In this document: positions 35,900 through 50,400 of the stretch, in pieces | Layout of the letters: each line of letters opens with the position of its first letter | Position numbering within the stretch: the stretch's first letter is position 1 | DNA from: Aspidapion aeneum | Taxonomy: Eukaryota > Arthropoda > Insecta > Coleoptera > Brentidae | NCBI GenBank assembly: GCA_963576565.1 | Contig: OY755047.1 | Coordinates: 5,922,931 to 5,986,930 of the forward strand | DNA length: 64,000 nt | Reading direction: 5' to 3' | The notes under the pieces: generated by a model | Told to the model about the DNA's origin: nothing | The model's database searches: none | Seen by the model: the letters and a program-made list of their open reading frames with translations, nothing else | Position numbers and translations under genes: made by a program

Positions 35900-36070
35900 C
35901 CTAAGAAAACTTACACAAGAAAATTACTTGGGTTATAAAGGGTGAGTTCAAGATAATAAGCGATCGAGGTAAATATTGCGACGCCGCCGCTACGACGTCA
36001 CAGGCGTGTGGGTTGAATTTAAGACAGCGTATCGAACACCCCCCCTGACTAAAGGGGAATTTAGTCGGGG
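35900..36070 (-). promoter_or_regulatory. CpG-rich patch upstream of Syt4, possible promoter
   Basis: GCGACGCCGCCGCTACGACGTCAC stands out in AT-rich DNA (key words only: CGCCGCCGC, then TGACGTCG on the minus strand, a near-perfect cAMP response element). It lies 1.8 kb upstream of the Syt4 start and 4.4 kb upstream of the 40450 gene, so it could serve either. Base composition and one motif are the only support. Confidence 0.25.
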
Positions 36071-36213
36071 TCCCTGACAAAACAACATCAATCATTTTCA
36101 AAGTTACTTGTCATTCAAAACAAATACTCCATGGATTTTAAAAAAATTAGCCTGAAATAGAGTAAGCGAATAGCTATGATGAAATCCAACGTTCAGTTAA
36201 ATAGGAAATAAAT

Positions 36214-37009
<796 letters not shown>

Positions 37010-38950
37010 AGGAGGGAAATAAGGCCGCAAACCTAGCAGCGAGGGAAGCGGCATCTGCTGATTTTTTCGGCCCAGAGACAGCCCTGGTGATATCATACAA
37101 TGCTGCTAAATCAACCATATTGAAATGGATGGAGAATAGCTTCCGACAATACTGGATAAATATACCAGAACTAGCTCATAACATAACTCTTTAGAGTTCA
37201 TTAAAGGACCTTGTAGAAACAGAGCCAGGAACATCACTGGACTTACCAGACAGGAGATACGTATCAGCATGAAGTTAGCGAAGCACCCATCGCAGATCGA
37301 ATCGTGACTAGGTGGATAATTTGCCCTTAATTAGTCGTGAATTAGTTGTGGAAAAATTAATTTTGTCGCTCTTATTTTTTACCGTTTTTGAGGGTGCTTC
37401 GCTAACTTCATATGAAGTTTGCGAAGCACCCTCGTAAAAATGGCTTTTATCAAAATCGAATATGATGAATAATTTGCCGCTAATTAGTCGTGAATTAGTT
37501 GTGGAAACATTAATTTTGTCGCTCTTATTTTTAACCCTTTTTTTTGGGTGCTTCGCTAACTTTATATGAAGTTAGCGAAGCACCCTCGTAAAAATTAGTT
37601 GTAGAAAAATTAATTTTGTCGCTCTTATTTTTGATCGTTTTTGAGGGTGCTTCGCTAACTTCATATGAAGTTAGCACCTTTAATTAGTTGTGGAAAAATT
37701 AATTTTGTCGCGTTTAGTTTTGGGTGTTTTTTTGGGTGTCTCTCTAACTTTATATGAATTAAGCGAAGCACTCAAAAAACGGTCAAAAATAAGAGCGACA
37801 AAATTAATTTTTCCACAACTAATTAACGACTAATTAGCGGCAAATTATCCACCATATTCGATTTTGATACGTCATGCCTAAAGCCATTTTTACGAAGGTG
37901 CTTCGCTAACTTCATATGAAGTTAGCGAAGCACCCTCAAAAACGATCAAAAATAAGAGCGACAAAATTAATTTTTCCACAACTAATTTTTACGAGGGTGC
38001 TTCGCTAACTTCATATGAAGTTAGCGAAGCACCCAAAAAAAGGGTTAAAAATAAGAGCGACAAAATTAATTTTTCCACAACTAATTCACGACTAATTAGC
38101 GGCAAATTATCCACCATATTCGATTTTGATAAAAGCCATTTTTACGAGGGTGCTTCGCTAACTTCATATGAAGTTAGCGAAGCACCCAAAAAAAGGGTTA
38201 AAAATAAGAGCGACAAAATTAATTTTTCCACAACTAATTCACGACTAATTAGCGGCAAATTATCCACCATATTCGATTTTGATAAAAGCCATTTTTACGA
38301 GGGTGCTTCGCTAACTTCATATGAAGTTAGCGAAGCACCCTCAAAAACAGTCAAAAATAAGAGCGACAAAATTAATTTTTCCACAACTATTTCACGACTA
38401 ATTAACGGCAAATTATCCACCTAGTAGCGATTCGATTTGCGATGGGTGCCAAAATATGAAGTTAGCGAAGCACCCTCAAAAACAGTCAAAAATAAGAGCG
38501 ACAAAATTAATTTTTCCACAACTATTTCACGACTAATTAATGGCAAATTATCCACCTAGTCACGATTCGATCTGCGATGGGTGCTTCGCTAACTTCATGC
38601 TCATGAGATACGTATATAGTGACTGGTCTTTTTACGGGTCACTGTCGACTGAGAGTACCCATGCACAGAATGGGACTAACAGAAGTGACGGAATGCAGAC
38701 TCTGTATGGAGGATGACGAAACAGTCAGACATGTACTGTGCGCATGTCCGGCTATTGCACGTTTACGTCAGAACACTGACTCAGAAGATCTGAACAGTGT
38801 CTCACCCAAACTGATAGCCGGCGTTTTTGGAGGATTAGGCATACAGTGGTGAGAAACCACTCAAAAGTGAGCCACAACAGACCCAGTGGTGGTCGCAGTG
38901 GAAGGCCTGCACGGCCCACTCACATATGAATCATCAAGCAACATCACATA
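37010..38950 (+). mobile_element. LINE C-terminal relic, interrupted
   Basis: Left piece 37024-37253 codes EGNKAANLAAREAASADFF (RNase H-like, GN.AAD.LA pattern) and GPETALVISYNAA. Right piece 38616-38852 codes VTGLFTGHCRLRVPMHRMGL, TECRLCMEDDETVRHVL (zinc-knuckle-like CRLC...H.L.C). Removing 37265-38604 and one duplicate restores RQEIR-VTGLFTGH. It belongs to an RNase H-bearing LINE. Confidence 0.82.
37265..38604. mobile_element. Foldback-like element built of 40-bp palindromes
   Basis: Flanked by GAGATACGTAT at 37254-37264 and 38605-38615. Ends AGCATGAAGTTAGCGAAGC and its complement are inverted. The inside holds about eight copies of a perfect or near-perfect palindrome centred on CTTCATATGAAG, spaced 90-155 bp by a second unit with AATAAGAGCGACAAAATTAA. 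Left units are inverted relative to right units, centre near 37720. This is like Drosophila FB elements, but no coding part exists. Confidence 0.85.
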
Positions 38951-39099
38951 GAAAAAGAGTGCGCTATAAAGTATTTCAAATCGAGATAACGCTTCTTTTT
39001 ATAAAAATAATACATGCATTGATTTTCTAAAATTAAGTACATATAGTCATGGACAGAAGGAAGGAATGAGTTTTTGGTATAGTACAGAGAAAAATCTGC

Positions 39100-39570
39100 A
39101 TAAGAAGAGGTGTAAGACAGGGTGACACACTACCCCATTAACTATTTAACCAGGCCCTAGAAGATGTTTTTAAAAAATTAGATTGGAAAGAAATACGCAT
39201 CAAATTAAACGAATAATACTTGAACCACCTAAGATGCATTTATATCGACTTAATAACAGATAAGAAAGAAGAACTGATAAAAATGCTAGAAGAACTGGAT
39301 ACAGCAGCTAAAAATATTGGCTAGAGTATGAACTACACTAAAATTAAAATGATAACAAACACAGATGAAGATATCACGACCAGAATAAACCAATAAAAAA
39401 TATAACAAGTAGAGGAATATATATACCTGGGATAAATTATTAAACTAAAAAAAGAAAACCATACAGCTGAAATCAAAAGACAAGTAAGATTAACCTGGGC
39501 AGCATTCGGTAAATTTAGCTACATGGTTACATGTAAAGCTAACAGAAATTTTAAAAGAAAATGACTTGTA
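39100..39570 (+). pseudogene. LINE family B fragment
   Basis: [74 protein letters not shown] in shifting frames with stops. Same RTE-like family as 26890-27530 and 13684-16011. The FADD motif is lost. Confidence 0.8.
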
Positions 39571-40449
39571 CTGGTGTTTATAATGTAGTAGGCACAAGCC
39601 GCGGCTGCATTTTCTTCCACCATTTTGGATTTTTTAGAAAAATAAATTTGATATTCCCTTCGTGATGAGTAACAAGCCTTCCAAGTTTAATCAAAATCAG
39701 ACAAATCCTTTTTAAATTATGATAATTACAAAATTGGTAACACATACGCCACAACCTTTATTTTTTGCATGTTTACACGTTTATATTTTCATTAAGACCT
39801 AATTTTTTCAGTATTTTCATGATATTTTATGTAAACATAGTATTAGCAAAAATGTTGGTGAAAATATTTTCCAAAATTTAGACGCAAAAATTGTTAAGAA
39901 AGGTGTAGACAGAACCAGCTGTATTTGGTTATCTTACTTATCTAAATCTACATACTTTTTGTTGTTATCTCTTAAGTCAATCCTACTTTAAAGATATACA
40001 ATCCTCGTCAAATGTCATAAAACAGTATTCTGCCGTCATTTATTAGAAGATAAACATTTTATAAAAACCCATAAATACTGTAGAAACGCGGAGAAATCAT
40101 TTAAAGTTGTAAAAGAAAATACCTTTAAGAAAAATTGATTTTTTTAATTTTTAATATCTTTTGTTAGGCAGTGTATGCGTAATGAAACAAAAATTGTTCA
40201 ATATACAAACGATATCGATACTAATTACACCTACCTAAATTGTTAGATTTTTGTTTTTCAATTTTATCAGTTTTTCATTTGTTTATAACAATTGAAACCT
40301 ACGCGAGGTGATACTTAGAATACGGCGATAAAATTAAATTACAAAATTATTTTTTGTGCTAAAAAATACTTGAATTATAAACCAATTCGTCACTTTTCCT
40401 TCTATGATGTTAACAATTTTCTAAAATAAATAAAATATAATAAATCAAA
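39571..40449. other. Upstream region of the 40450 gene
   Basis: No coding frame. The 150 bp before 40450 is AT-rich and probably 5' UTR and promoter. No clear TATA or initiator could be chosen. Confidence 0.45.
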
Positions 40450-41494
40450 ATGTCTTCAGAAACATCGAAAATCGCAGACAAAGTGTTAAATTTGATAAAA
40501 GTTAGTCCCAAACAAAATACTGATGAAAACTTAAATGAAACTATAATAGAACCCCAAGAAACGCCTAGTGGAAGTAAAAATCTTAATAGCGGTGAAATAG
40601 ACTCCTTTGCAAACACTAAACAAAGTGATGTGAACAAAAATAATGATCTAATTGATGAAAATAGTCAATTATTTGATACTATTACAAATACCGACATTAA
40701 ACAAACAAAACGTGAAAATATTAGTGGTGTTGAAATGGGTCTCCTTACAAACAGTAAAGAAAGTGATAAGAACAAAAATAATGGCCCAAATGAAGAAAAT
40801 GATAAATTAGTTGATACTGTTACAAATTTCGACATTAAACAAACAAAAAGCGATCAAAATAACACAGAAATAGAAAAACAAATTAAAGAAACTAATGTTA
40901 CAAACGCTAAAGAACAAACAGTTGAAAACCAAATAATTTCAGACACGAATGTGCTACCGGAAGAAAACAACACGAGAGATGTAGAACAAAAAGTAAATGA
41001 AGATAATATGTCTACAGAAGAGCAAGAAGATTCCACAGATCTAGAAAATAATACTCTTTTAAGCGCTTTACCATTGCCTAGTTTCGTTTTGGTTCCTAGT
41101 ATTGACAAATTAAAAGAAAATGTTCTAAATTTGGTAGGAAATTTTAAAAGTTTAGAAGACCACGAGTTTTTTAAGCAAGATATAGCATGCCAAACTGATT
41201 TTATTAAAGATAAAAATGATGATACTAATCAAAATGAAACACACAATCCTGAATGTGATTCTAAAACTAAAAAGTATGGAAAAAAATCAAAGGTCAAAGT
41301 TTATACATCATCCACAGAAAGTATTACAACAAACTGTAATTCTACAGATGACACTTCTTATGGAGAAGAGGTAGAACTAAGAAAAAAGAAACTCTTGAAT
41401 ATTACAGTGGCGTTAAAGAATAGTTTTAATGGTAAAAAATTGAGGGAGTCTTTTAAAAACAGAATAAGTAGAAGCGAGTCTTCAGATGGAGAAG
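40450..41494 (+). CDS. First coding exon of unrecognised gene
   Basis: ATG in AATCAAAATGTCT starts MSSETSKIADKVLNLIKVSP. 348 codons then donor GAAG|GTAAGA (the frame reads 9 codons on to a stop in the intron). An imperfect repeat of about 50 residues recurs, marked by NTDIKQTK at the end of the first and NFDIKQTK at the end of the second. LPLPSFVLVPSIDKLKENVL is hydrophobic/amphipathic. Near the end come KKKLLNITVALKNSFNGKK and SRSESSDGEG. Codon bias is AT-rich but the frame is long and uninterrupted, unlike surrounding repeats. Confidence 0.82.
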
Positions 41495-44400
41495 GTAAGA
41501 ATAATTATTTTAAACTAAAATAAGATAGATAGATATTAAAACATATTATGATTAACTGTGAAGGTATTTGAGGGCACGGCAGTGCCTCGCCAAGTTCGCG
41601 CTGCCGTACCATCTTTTCTTGAAACATTTCAGCCCATATTTGACCTATCTAAAACTCTACTTCGGAATGAGCCACGAATCTCAAACCTTGCACAGTCGTA
41701 GATCTTTATAGAATTAACAACCCCTCCAAGTTTCATGGACTTCCATAAAGTAGTAAAGTAGTTACGAAATTTCAAAAAACGACGAAATATAGATCATCAA
41801 AATTCTACTGTACTTTTAGACATGCTACAAAGCTGAAATTTGGCAAACTGATAGAAATTATGACCAAACCCCTGGAAAAAATCAAAAAACCCCAAAATTC
41901 TAATTTACTCCCCTCCCCTATACATGTAAAGTTATGTAAAAGTCACATTGCCCACTTCCCGAAATGCTAGAGAGCTGAGCTTTAGAAGGCCGATAGTAAC
42001 TACGATAAAACTATAAATGACTTTTAGGCACTGTGCTAAATTGAACATAAAGAAGTTTGGCTGTAATAGCAAAGTTTAAAAAAACATTTCCAAACTAATA
42101 AGAACCTTTCATTTTGAAATTTGTATTGGAGAACTTGGCTTTACTTTTATCTCAATTCTTTTTACGGAATGCCATTTTTGCGTACTTGGCTTTTTTTACA
42201 TGAACTGTTTTTGTTATGATTTATTTTTTTTATTTTAGGAAAGAAAATTTCGCAAACTTTCAAAGATTTGGCTATTGGAGTTACAGCATTGCTTCAACCA
42301 CAAAAAGCTATTGAGATGGGTATGGGGTAAGTATTTGATTTTTCGAATATTTTGAAAAATAATATGAGTATAAAAAATCATGTTGTCATCATACATATTC
42401 AATGTACAATCAATTGAATGTTAAAATCATCCCAAAAAAGACGGAAATATTTAATCTTATATCGAACTAAAAAAGATCAAACTACACTGAGTTTCAAGTT
42501 GTAAGTTAAATATCGAAAAACCCCTTGTGACTTTAGGTGACCTTACTCCTATTAGACTGGCGTAAACTATAGGGATTTTACATAAAACAAAAAGAGATGC
42601 AATGAAAAAAGAAGTATTAAAAGTCTAAAACGATCCATTTTTGAAGTTATCTAAGTTTTGACCAAAGGGTAAGATTCGATATAAAGTTTCGTATATGTTA
42701 GAAAGAGAGAAGTGCGTTTGGACAAGTATGGGAGGTGAAACGAACATACTGTCAACCCCTTGCAATGGTAGATATCGCGGATTTTCTCCATTTAGTCCAC
42801 ATTTAGTGCTTCCATGAGGAGTTATCCATGAAAGAACATGGAAACAGTGCCAAAATAGACCAAAATCCGTACAAAAACACGCAACATAAACCAAACAAAA
42901 TCGTTTCCTATTCAATAAATTATTCGTGAAGGTTATTAGCAAAAGGGGTGGGTTTTTTATTAAGGAGGGCAGTTGTTTTTTCCAGTCAGAAGGGCAGTAG
43001 GTAAAAATTTGTGAAGTGGCAGCTAAAAGAAATAGGTAAGTTTATATTATTAGGTTTAAGGAAATAAATTAGGTTTATTATTCACATGCAAATGAAGCTT
43101 GGCACAGATATACTGTAATGGTAGTGGGTTGTTGGCCCAAATTTGGTTTATATAATATGCAATTTTCGAGATTAAAAAGGTAGGGTTATAAATTTTCGTT
43201 CTTCACACTCTTTTTCAAAAATGCATCAAATAGGGATTTTACGAGTATATTCTATTATATAGCATATTATACAGGGTGTCCCAGAACTAATGGTACATGG
43301 TTAAACTGTAGATTCCTTGGGTCAAAATATTACGATTTAGCCATACTTACCTTAGTCCAAAAGTTTAAATTAACCGAGATACAGGGTGTTAAACTTTATT
43401 TTTTTAATTCGATTTTCTTTAATAACTTTTTTACTAATTAATATTTTTGAAAAAACTAACCAGCGAGTAAGTTTTTTTTAAATTGGCAAGACGATTCCGT
43501 TGAACAATTTAATGCACAGTGTACAGGGTGTTCCTTGGACCACTACCATTGCATAAAAATCAGTATATTTTTTTTGTGCCTCAGTGTATACCAGTTTTTA
43601 TGTAAAATAATGGTTTTCCCATCCTTTTTATGTAAAAAAGTTATACTGTTTAAAGTCGCTCAGAGCAACGGTTTTTGAGTTTTTTGCATAAAATTTTTTT
43701 ATTGCATGTGAGTGATCTGCCTAATTTATGTACGATACTTTCTTCAATTCTTTCTACTAATTAATAATTTTGCACAAAAATTGGGTTTGGTGATTTTTGG
43801 GCATGGACAATTTAATTTTGGTTAAAAAAAATAAAAATATTATACAGGGTGTTCTCTGGCTCGGTACCGTTACATTAAAATAGATCTAACTTTTTTGTTC
43901 CTCGGTGTATACAAGATTCTATAAAAAACATTAATTTTTAATTTTTTTTTAAGTGAAAAAGTTATGGTGTTTAGATGTCGCTTAGAGCAACGGTTTTTAA
44001 GATATTTAAATTATAAGTTTTTATTGTATGCGTAAAAGATTTTTGATTAAATTCTTACTCACTTCATACATATTGGCTATAATCAATAATTTTTTATAAC
44101 ATTTTAAGATTGGATGTTTTCATAGGAAATATTAAGTTAAAAAATATACAGGATGGTTCTTAAATTATCATAAGTGTGTTAAAACAATTGTAAATTATTG
44201 TCCGTTATGGCAACTGTGTAGGGCGATGTTTTTAATGAGGAACAAAAACTTCTTCGTATTAATGTTTTTAAAAATGGTAAGTACGTATACTTTATTAATG
44301 CAACTATTTTTTTATTGTTTTGAAAGAAAATTATAATTATTAATAAAATTGATATTTTATTATTTATTTTAAAAAATATAAACCAGCAACAAAGTTAAAA

Positions 44401-47400
44401 TTTTAAAATTGACAAATAGTAAATCAAACTTAAAATTGTTTATTATAGGCTTTGAAAATAAAAAACAATAAAATCCAATAAAGTTGCTGTCTGCGTCTAT
44501 TCTGTCAAACTTTCTTAAAACTACAGAACTGTTTGTAAAATTACTTAATAATTAAAATCATATTCTGTTTAAAAACCTGCTTAAGTATACACCGAGGCAC
44601 AAAAAAAATACACTGATGATTTTAATGCAATGGTAGTGGTCTAAAGAGCACCTTGTACATTGTACATCAACTTTTTCAACGGAATAGTCTTGCAAATTTC
44701 AGAAAAACCTACTTGCTGGTTAGTTTCTGCAAAAATATTAATTAGTAGAAAGAATTGAAGAAAGTATCATACATAAATTTGGCATTTCACTCACATGCAA
44801 TAAAAACTTTAAATGCAAAAATCTCAAAACCCGTTGCTCTGAGCGACTTTAAAACAGTATAACTTTTTTACACAAAAAGGATGGGAAAACCATTATTTTA
44901 CATAAAAACTGGTATACACCGAGGCACAAAAAAAATACAGTGATTTTAATGCAATGGTAGTAGTCCAAGGAACACCCTGTACATTGTACATCAAAATTTT
45001 CAACGGAATCGTCTTGCCAGTTACAAAAAAATTTACACGCTCGTTATTTTTTGCAAAAATATTAATTAGTAAAAAAGTTATTAAAAAAAAATCGAATTGA
45101 AAAAATAAAGTACACCCTGTATCTCGGTTAGTACGAACTTTTGGACTAAGGTAAGTGTGGCTAAATCATAATATTTTGACCCAGGGAATCTACAGTTTAA
45201 CTATGTACCATTAGTTCTGGGACACCCTGTATACACATGTAGGAATATTGTATATTAATATTTTTGTACAGGGCGGTTGTCTATGTGTGGGTTTTGTGAG
45301 TTTATTAGTCGTTATACAGGTGCACGGTAAAAAAAATTGTCTTAGATCAAAGCAAATTGCTTTGAAGTAAAATAATTTGTGCTTTCCTATTCGCCAAGAG
45401 AATATTTTCTTGATATAGCACAAAAAAATGTGTGGCCTCTTTATTTTAATGTGAAACAAACATTGTTTTATTATAAATTGGAACTAAATTAATCTAAGGG
45501 ATCGTTTTCACTCAAAGCAAAATATTACTTATATGAAGACAATTTGCTTTGTTACAAAATGGAGTATACTAAAACAAAACAATTAATGAAGAAAAATAAA
45601 GTCTCATTTCAAGATTAAACGCTGCGCTAAACTAAAAAGAAATATTTTAATTCAAGACAAATTGTTTTAAGGTAATACAATTTATTCAAGAAAAGAACGT
45701 TCATTGTAGACAAATGTTTTTACCGTGTGTTATAGAATAACATGATAGTAAATTTTAAAAAAAAATACATAAACAAAAAAATTGGGCATTTTATTCTTGA
45801 ATATGATTTACAGAAAGTTTTTCAAAATTGATTTATTCTAGAAAGTTTTTATTATTATTATTATTTTAATTTTGTCGAAACTAGTATAAAGGAATTTGAT
45901 TTTAGTATGAAATTTCATAAAATAATACATTTAAAAATATTATGAAAAGATTAGAAGAAAAATTTAAACAGTCATCAGGTATTTATGCAAATAAAGAAGA
46001 TTTGTTTTTCAAGTATACTTATTGACCAGTGGCGGATCCAGGATTTCCGGGGGGGAGGGGCCAGAGTGCCAGCAAACATCAAAATATTTTTTATAAGCGG
46101 TTTTTGATAGATCTGAGGCGTGTCTAAACAAGTAGAATTTGTGACAAATTTTAAATAAGTGATCCTGTTGAACTAAAAAATAAGTTATATGTCTAGGAGG
46201 GGGGGCGGCAGAGAGCCGCCACTGTTATTGACATGAATGAGTTTAAAATACAGTGAAACCTCTCCTGGAATATGATGTAATAATGCACAAGGTTCGCCTT
46301 CAGTGGGTTTCTTCTTTTATTTGCCTCAAAAAAAAAGGGAAAAGTTATAAAGTTATAAAGAATATTGGATGTTGTTATATTGTACCTAAATATTTATTAT
46401 TTATTATTTTATGTAAAATTCACTCCTATAACCGGACACTTTAATAACCGGACGCGGACAATTTTTTTTTGGCTAAACAATTCTGAAACGTCCCTTAAAC
46501 GGACGCGAACCTCTGACAACGGAACGCAGCGCTGCACTACACGGGCATAAATATTATGTAGTATGTTGGCAACAAAGCACTCTGCAGCCGGGGAATTACC
46601 TCTTTCCGTTTTAATGCGAAGACTAAATACTTCTGTCGTATTTACAACATATTTTATTCGGCAGGGGCGGGACTGCCGTGTTTTATTTTTATTGTTCAAT
46701 TGGGTAGTAATAGATCCCTTTGAAAAAATGGAAGTTGTTAACGATTCAGAGAAGGACCATCTATCAAGTGAAAGATCGCTGAAAAACTTAATATCGGAAA
46801 AACTCAAGCAGCGGAAATGGTTAATAAATATACAGGGTGTTCGGCACATGAACTGTCAAAATTTTTTGGGATATTGTTGCTACCTTTTCAACCTTAGAAC
46901 TTGGGTCCTTAGAGTCACGACTAAAGAGATATTAATTTTTTAATTTTTTTTCTCAAGTTACCCAAAATCCCACCTTTAAACACTCGTAAGCTTTTTATTA
47001 ATGTCTGGAAAAGCAGCATTTTTTTTATAATTCTGTAATCTTATGCTACTTAAACTAATTAATAGATTTGTTAAAATTTATGTACTAAAGGAACATACGA
47101 GGTTTTTTATTGAAGAACATTAGTGATTTTGTGAAAGAAAATCAATTTCAAAATTAAAAATTAAAAAAAGTATCGACACTTGAGAACTTCATTTTCTTTT
47201 AAAAACTTCTCTAGTTGATTGCCTTTCTAACGGTATGCTACGCATTGGTTAAAAAAAACAATTCTGCTTTAAAATACGGATATTCCGTGAGACGGGCAAT
47301 AATCGTTCGGACTTGATAAGAAAAACAATTTGATGTTTATAATCGTTTCGAACAAAATTTATAAATAAAGAACACAATACATTATTGTTAAAAGTTTAAC

Positions 47401-50400
47401 TTTTGTTTAAGTAGGTAAACGATCATGAACATCAAATAGTTTTTCTTACCAATTCCGAACGAGTCTCGCCCTTGTAACGGAATATCCGTATTTTAAAGCA
47501 GAAATGTTTTTTTTTTATCAATGTGTTGCAAACCGTTAGAAAGGTAATCAACTAAAGAAGTTTTAAAAAGAAAATGAAGTTCTCAATTGTAGATATCTTT
47601 TTTGATTTTTAATTTTGAAATTGATTTTCTTTCACAAAATCACTAATGTTCTTCAATAAAAAACCTCGTATGTCCCTTTGGTACATCAATTTTAACAAAT
47701 CTATTATTTAGTTGAAGAAGCATAAGATTACAGAATTATAAAAAGAAAATGGTGCTTTTCCAAGACATTAATAAAAAGCTTACGAGGGTTTAAAGGTGGG
47801 ATTTTGGGTAATTTGAAAAAAATAAATAAATTCATATCTCTTTAGCCGTGACTCTTAGGACCCAAGTTCCAAGGTTGAAAAGGTAGCAAATGACCCCAAC
47901 AATATCCCAAAAAATTTTGACGGTTCATGTGCCGAACACCCTGTATATGGAAATTTCGCAGTTCTCTCTCATAAGCGGACACCTCCAATAAGCGGACAAA
48001 ATCGACGAAACGGTAAGTGTCCGCTTATAGGAGGTTTCACTGTAATCACCATGCATAACAACTCAAAAATTTTAGAATTTTGATAAAAACTAGCAGTTTC
48101 GAATTATGTCAGGTCAGTATTTTTTAAATGATTTCATTTTTGAATGTAGCAATTTTTTCTTTTATTAAAAGATAAAGCAAAAATTTCCACATCACAATAT
48201 ATCTCAATTCAAGGACAATTTCCTATTTGAATTGGATAATATACCGCAAGTTAAATCTTTAAATGGATTATTTTTTCGTGACGTAAAAAAAATTGCCTAT
48301 TTTTTATTTAACAAAAAAATCAAGTGTATATATTTAGTTTACAACCAGTCATAAGACAATTCATTATACTCATTTTAGAAAAAGTTTTTCAAAGCAATTC
48401 CAACCTATTTATATAAAATTAATATTCGAAAAAATAGTGGGAGGAGTTTGTGTGATTTCGAAAGTTTTATGCACCTATATAAATTTATGATTTTTAAAGT
48501 AATCACGTAAAAATTAACAAAATTTAACTTGCAGTGCCGTAAAAAATAAAAAAATATATATGAAGTTCACCCTTGTTTTGCAAGGTCTAGTTTTTTGCCA
48601 TCTAAACGTCACAATTTGTGCTCTTGTTCGTAAAATGTTTAATTTATAAAATATAAATGTTCAAGTTTGGCCAATTCTGTGCTTTTGTTTGTAAAATCTA
48701 CAGTTTGGAAAATATGAGTTTTTAAAGTTTGACAAAAATATTGAGCCTTAAGGATCTCAAAAAATTGTAAAATAACGTTTTTTAAAATATCAAATCATGA
48801 TTTAATGTTGTCGAATCTATATGGCCACACCATAATGAACTTTCCTAATTTATATGGGATGTTTTTTTTTTAAGGAACAGGGTTTTTTTCGGGTATATGT
48901 CGTACGTTTTTGGAAAAAGACTCGAATTAGCCGATTTCTTTGCCAGGGGGACACTCACTGTTTATCTTGAAATTTTTATAGCACGTGTCCCTTTCGAGGG
49001 GTAACTTTACCCCTATATTTTGAGTAGAGAAAGTGGTTAGAGTGATACCTTGTTTTAAAAATCTCTTGAATGTCTTTACAACTGTAAAAAAAATTGGACA
49101 CAGAGCGATAAAAAAAAATTAGTTGGAGTTTTTTGAAGGAGTTCAAACATATTTGAAAAAATAGTATGGAAGGAGTTTGTGTGATTTAAAAAGTTTTATG
49201 CACCTATATAATTTATGATTTTGAAAGTAATCACGTAAAAATTAATAAAAATTAACTGGCAAAAAACATATGATAAACACCAGAAAAGACCTTTAAAAAA
49301 AACACCATGTATATAATGTTCGCATATGGTCAAAAGTAGCTCAGAAAATCTAGTTCACGATAAGCTATAGATATTCTGTTGTAGTGCTAGTAGATTAATA
49401 GTGCCGGGCACTATTCTGACAGTTTTCCATTGAAAACTGATAGTTGATTTTTCAAAATTGACATTCCAAAGTCGAATTTATAAATCCAGTCGTCTATTTT
49501 CCATTAATAATGGCGGCATTATCAATTCCGGTTCTAATACACAGAGGCCTTATTTTGAAAGAAGACAGCTGTTCGCAGTGGCGTATATATGGGGGGGCCT
49601 GGGGGGGCCGGGCCCCCCCCGAAGGTAAGATTTTTTTGGATATTTTCCACATATTTCTTGAATACAAACATAAAATAGCATAAAATACAGCCTCATGAGG
49701 TCTCGCCCCCCCCCCAAAACTGTCTCGGGCCCACCCCGAAACTTTTTTCTATATACGCCACTGGCTGTTCGTATAATGCGAAACTGTCCGAATAGTGCCC
49801 GGCACTATTGTTGCTTGGCTTTATTGCAGTGAATCCCTATTATCTAGTTACTGTGTGTGTTTATTTTAAATTAAAAAAGTACGTGAAATTTCCACGCTTT
49901 GAAATTCAAAATTCAAAAAGTTCAAAAATAAATTTGTCTTGGCCTGGCGAGTGAGCTTTTTGTTTTTAGATGAAACAACAAAATAGGTCACCAAATGTTT
50001 TTTACGACTACTAGATGATTGTATGACCTTTTTTTCGCGAAAAATTAGTGCAATTTATTCTATTTTCAAATATACGATTTCTCAAATATGTTGGTGACAT
50101 ACGACTTCTTAGATCTTTTTAAAAATATGCTCAGTATTCTTATTTTAATTTTTTTAAATCCTCTATTAGTGTAAATAATCATTTATAAAAAAATATAAAC
50201 TTTAAAAATGTGGGAAAACACACGAAGACTAATTTTCATTCGAAGAAGTAGTGATTCTAGTGTATCCAGTTCGAGTAGTTCCAGTACTGACAGTGTGTTT
50301 AGTTCGAGTTCTAACTCCAGCAAAAGTGGAATTGGTGAGAAAACCAAGTAAGCTCACTCAGAGGGGAAACTAGCTGGTGAATTTTAGGGGAAGGGTAAAA

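Noticed and set aside
37265..38604. CRISPR array or lox/FRT-type recombination sites
   Set aside because: The units are palindromes in inverted order with non-unique spacers in a eukaryotic genome, and no recombinase or cas gene is present.
46563..46943. 126-codon frame inside the Tigger-like element
   Set aside because: It crosses the border of the nested foldback element and lacks transposase motifs.
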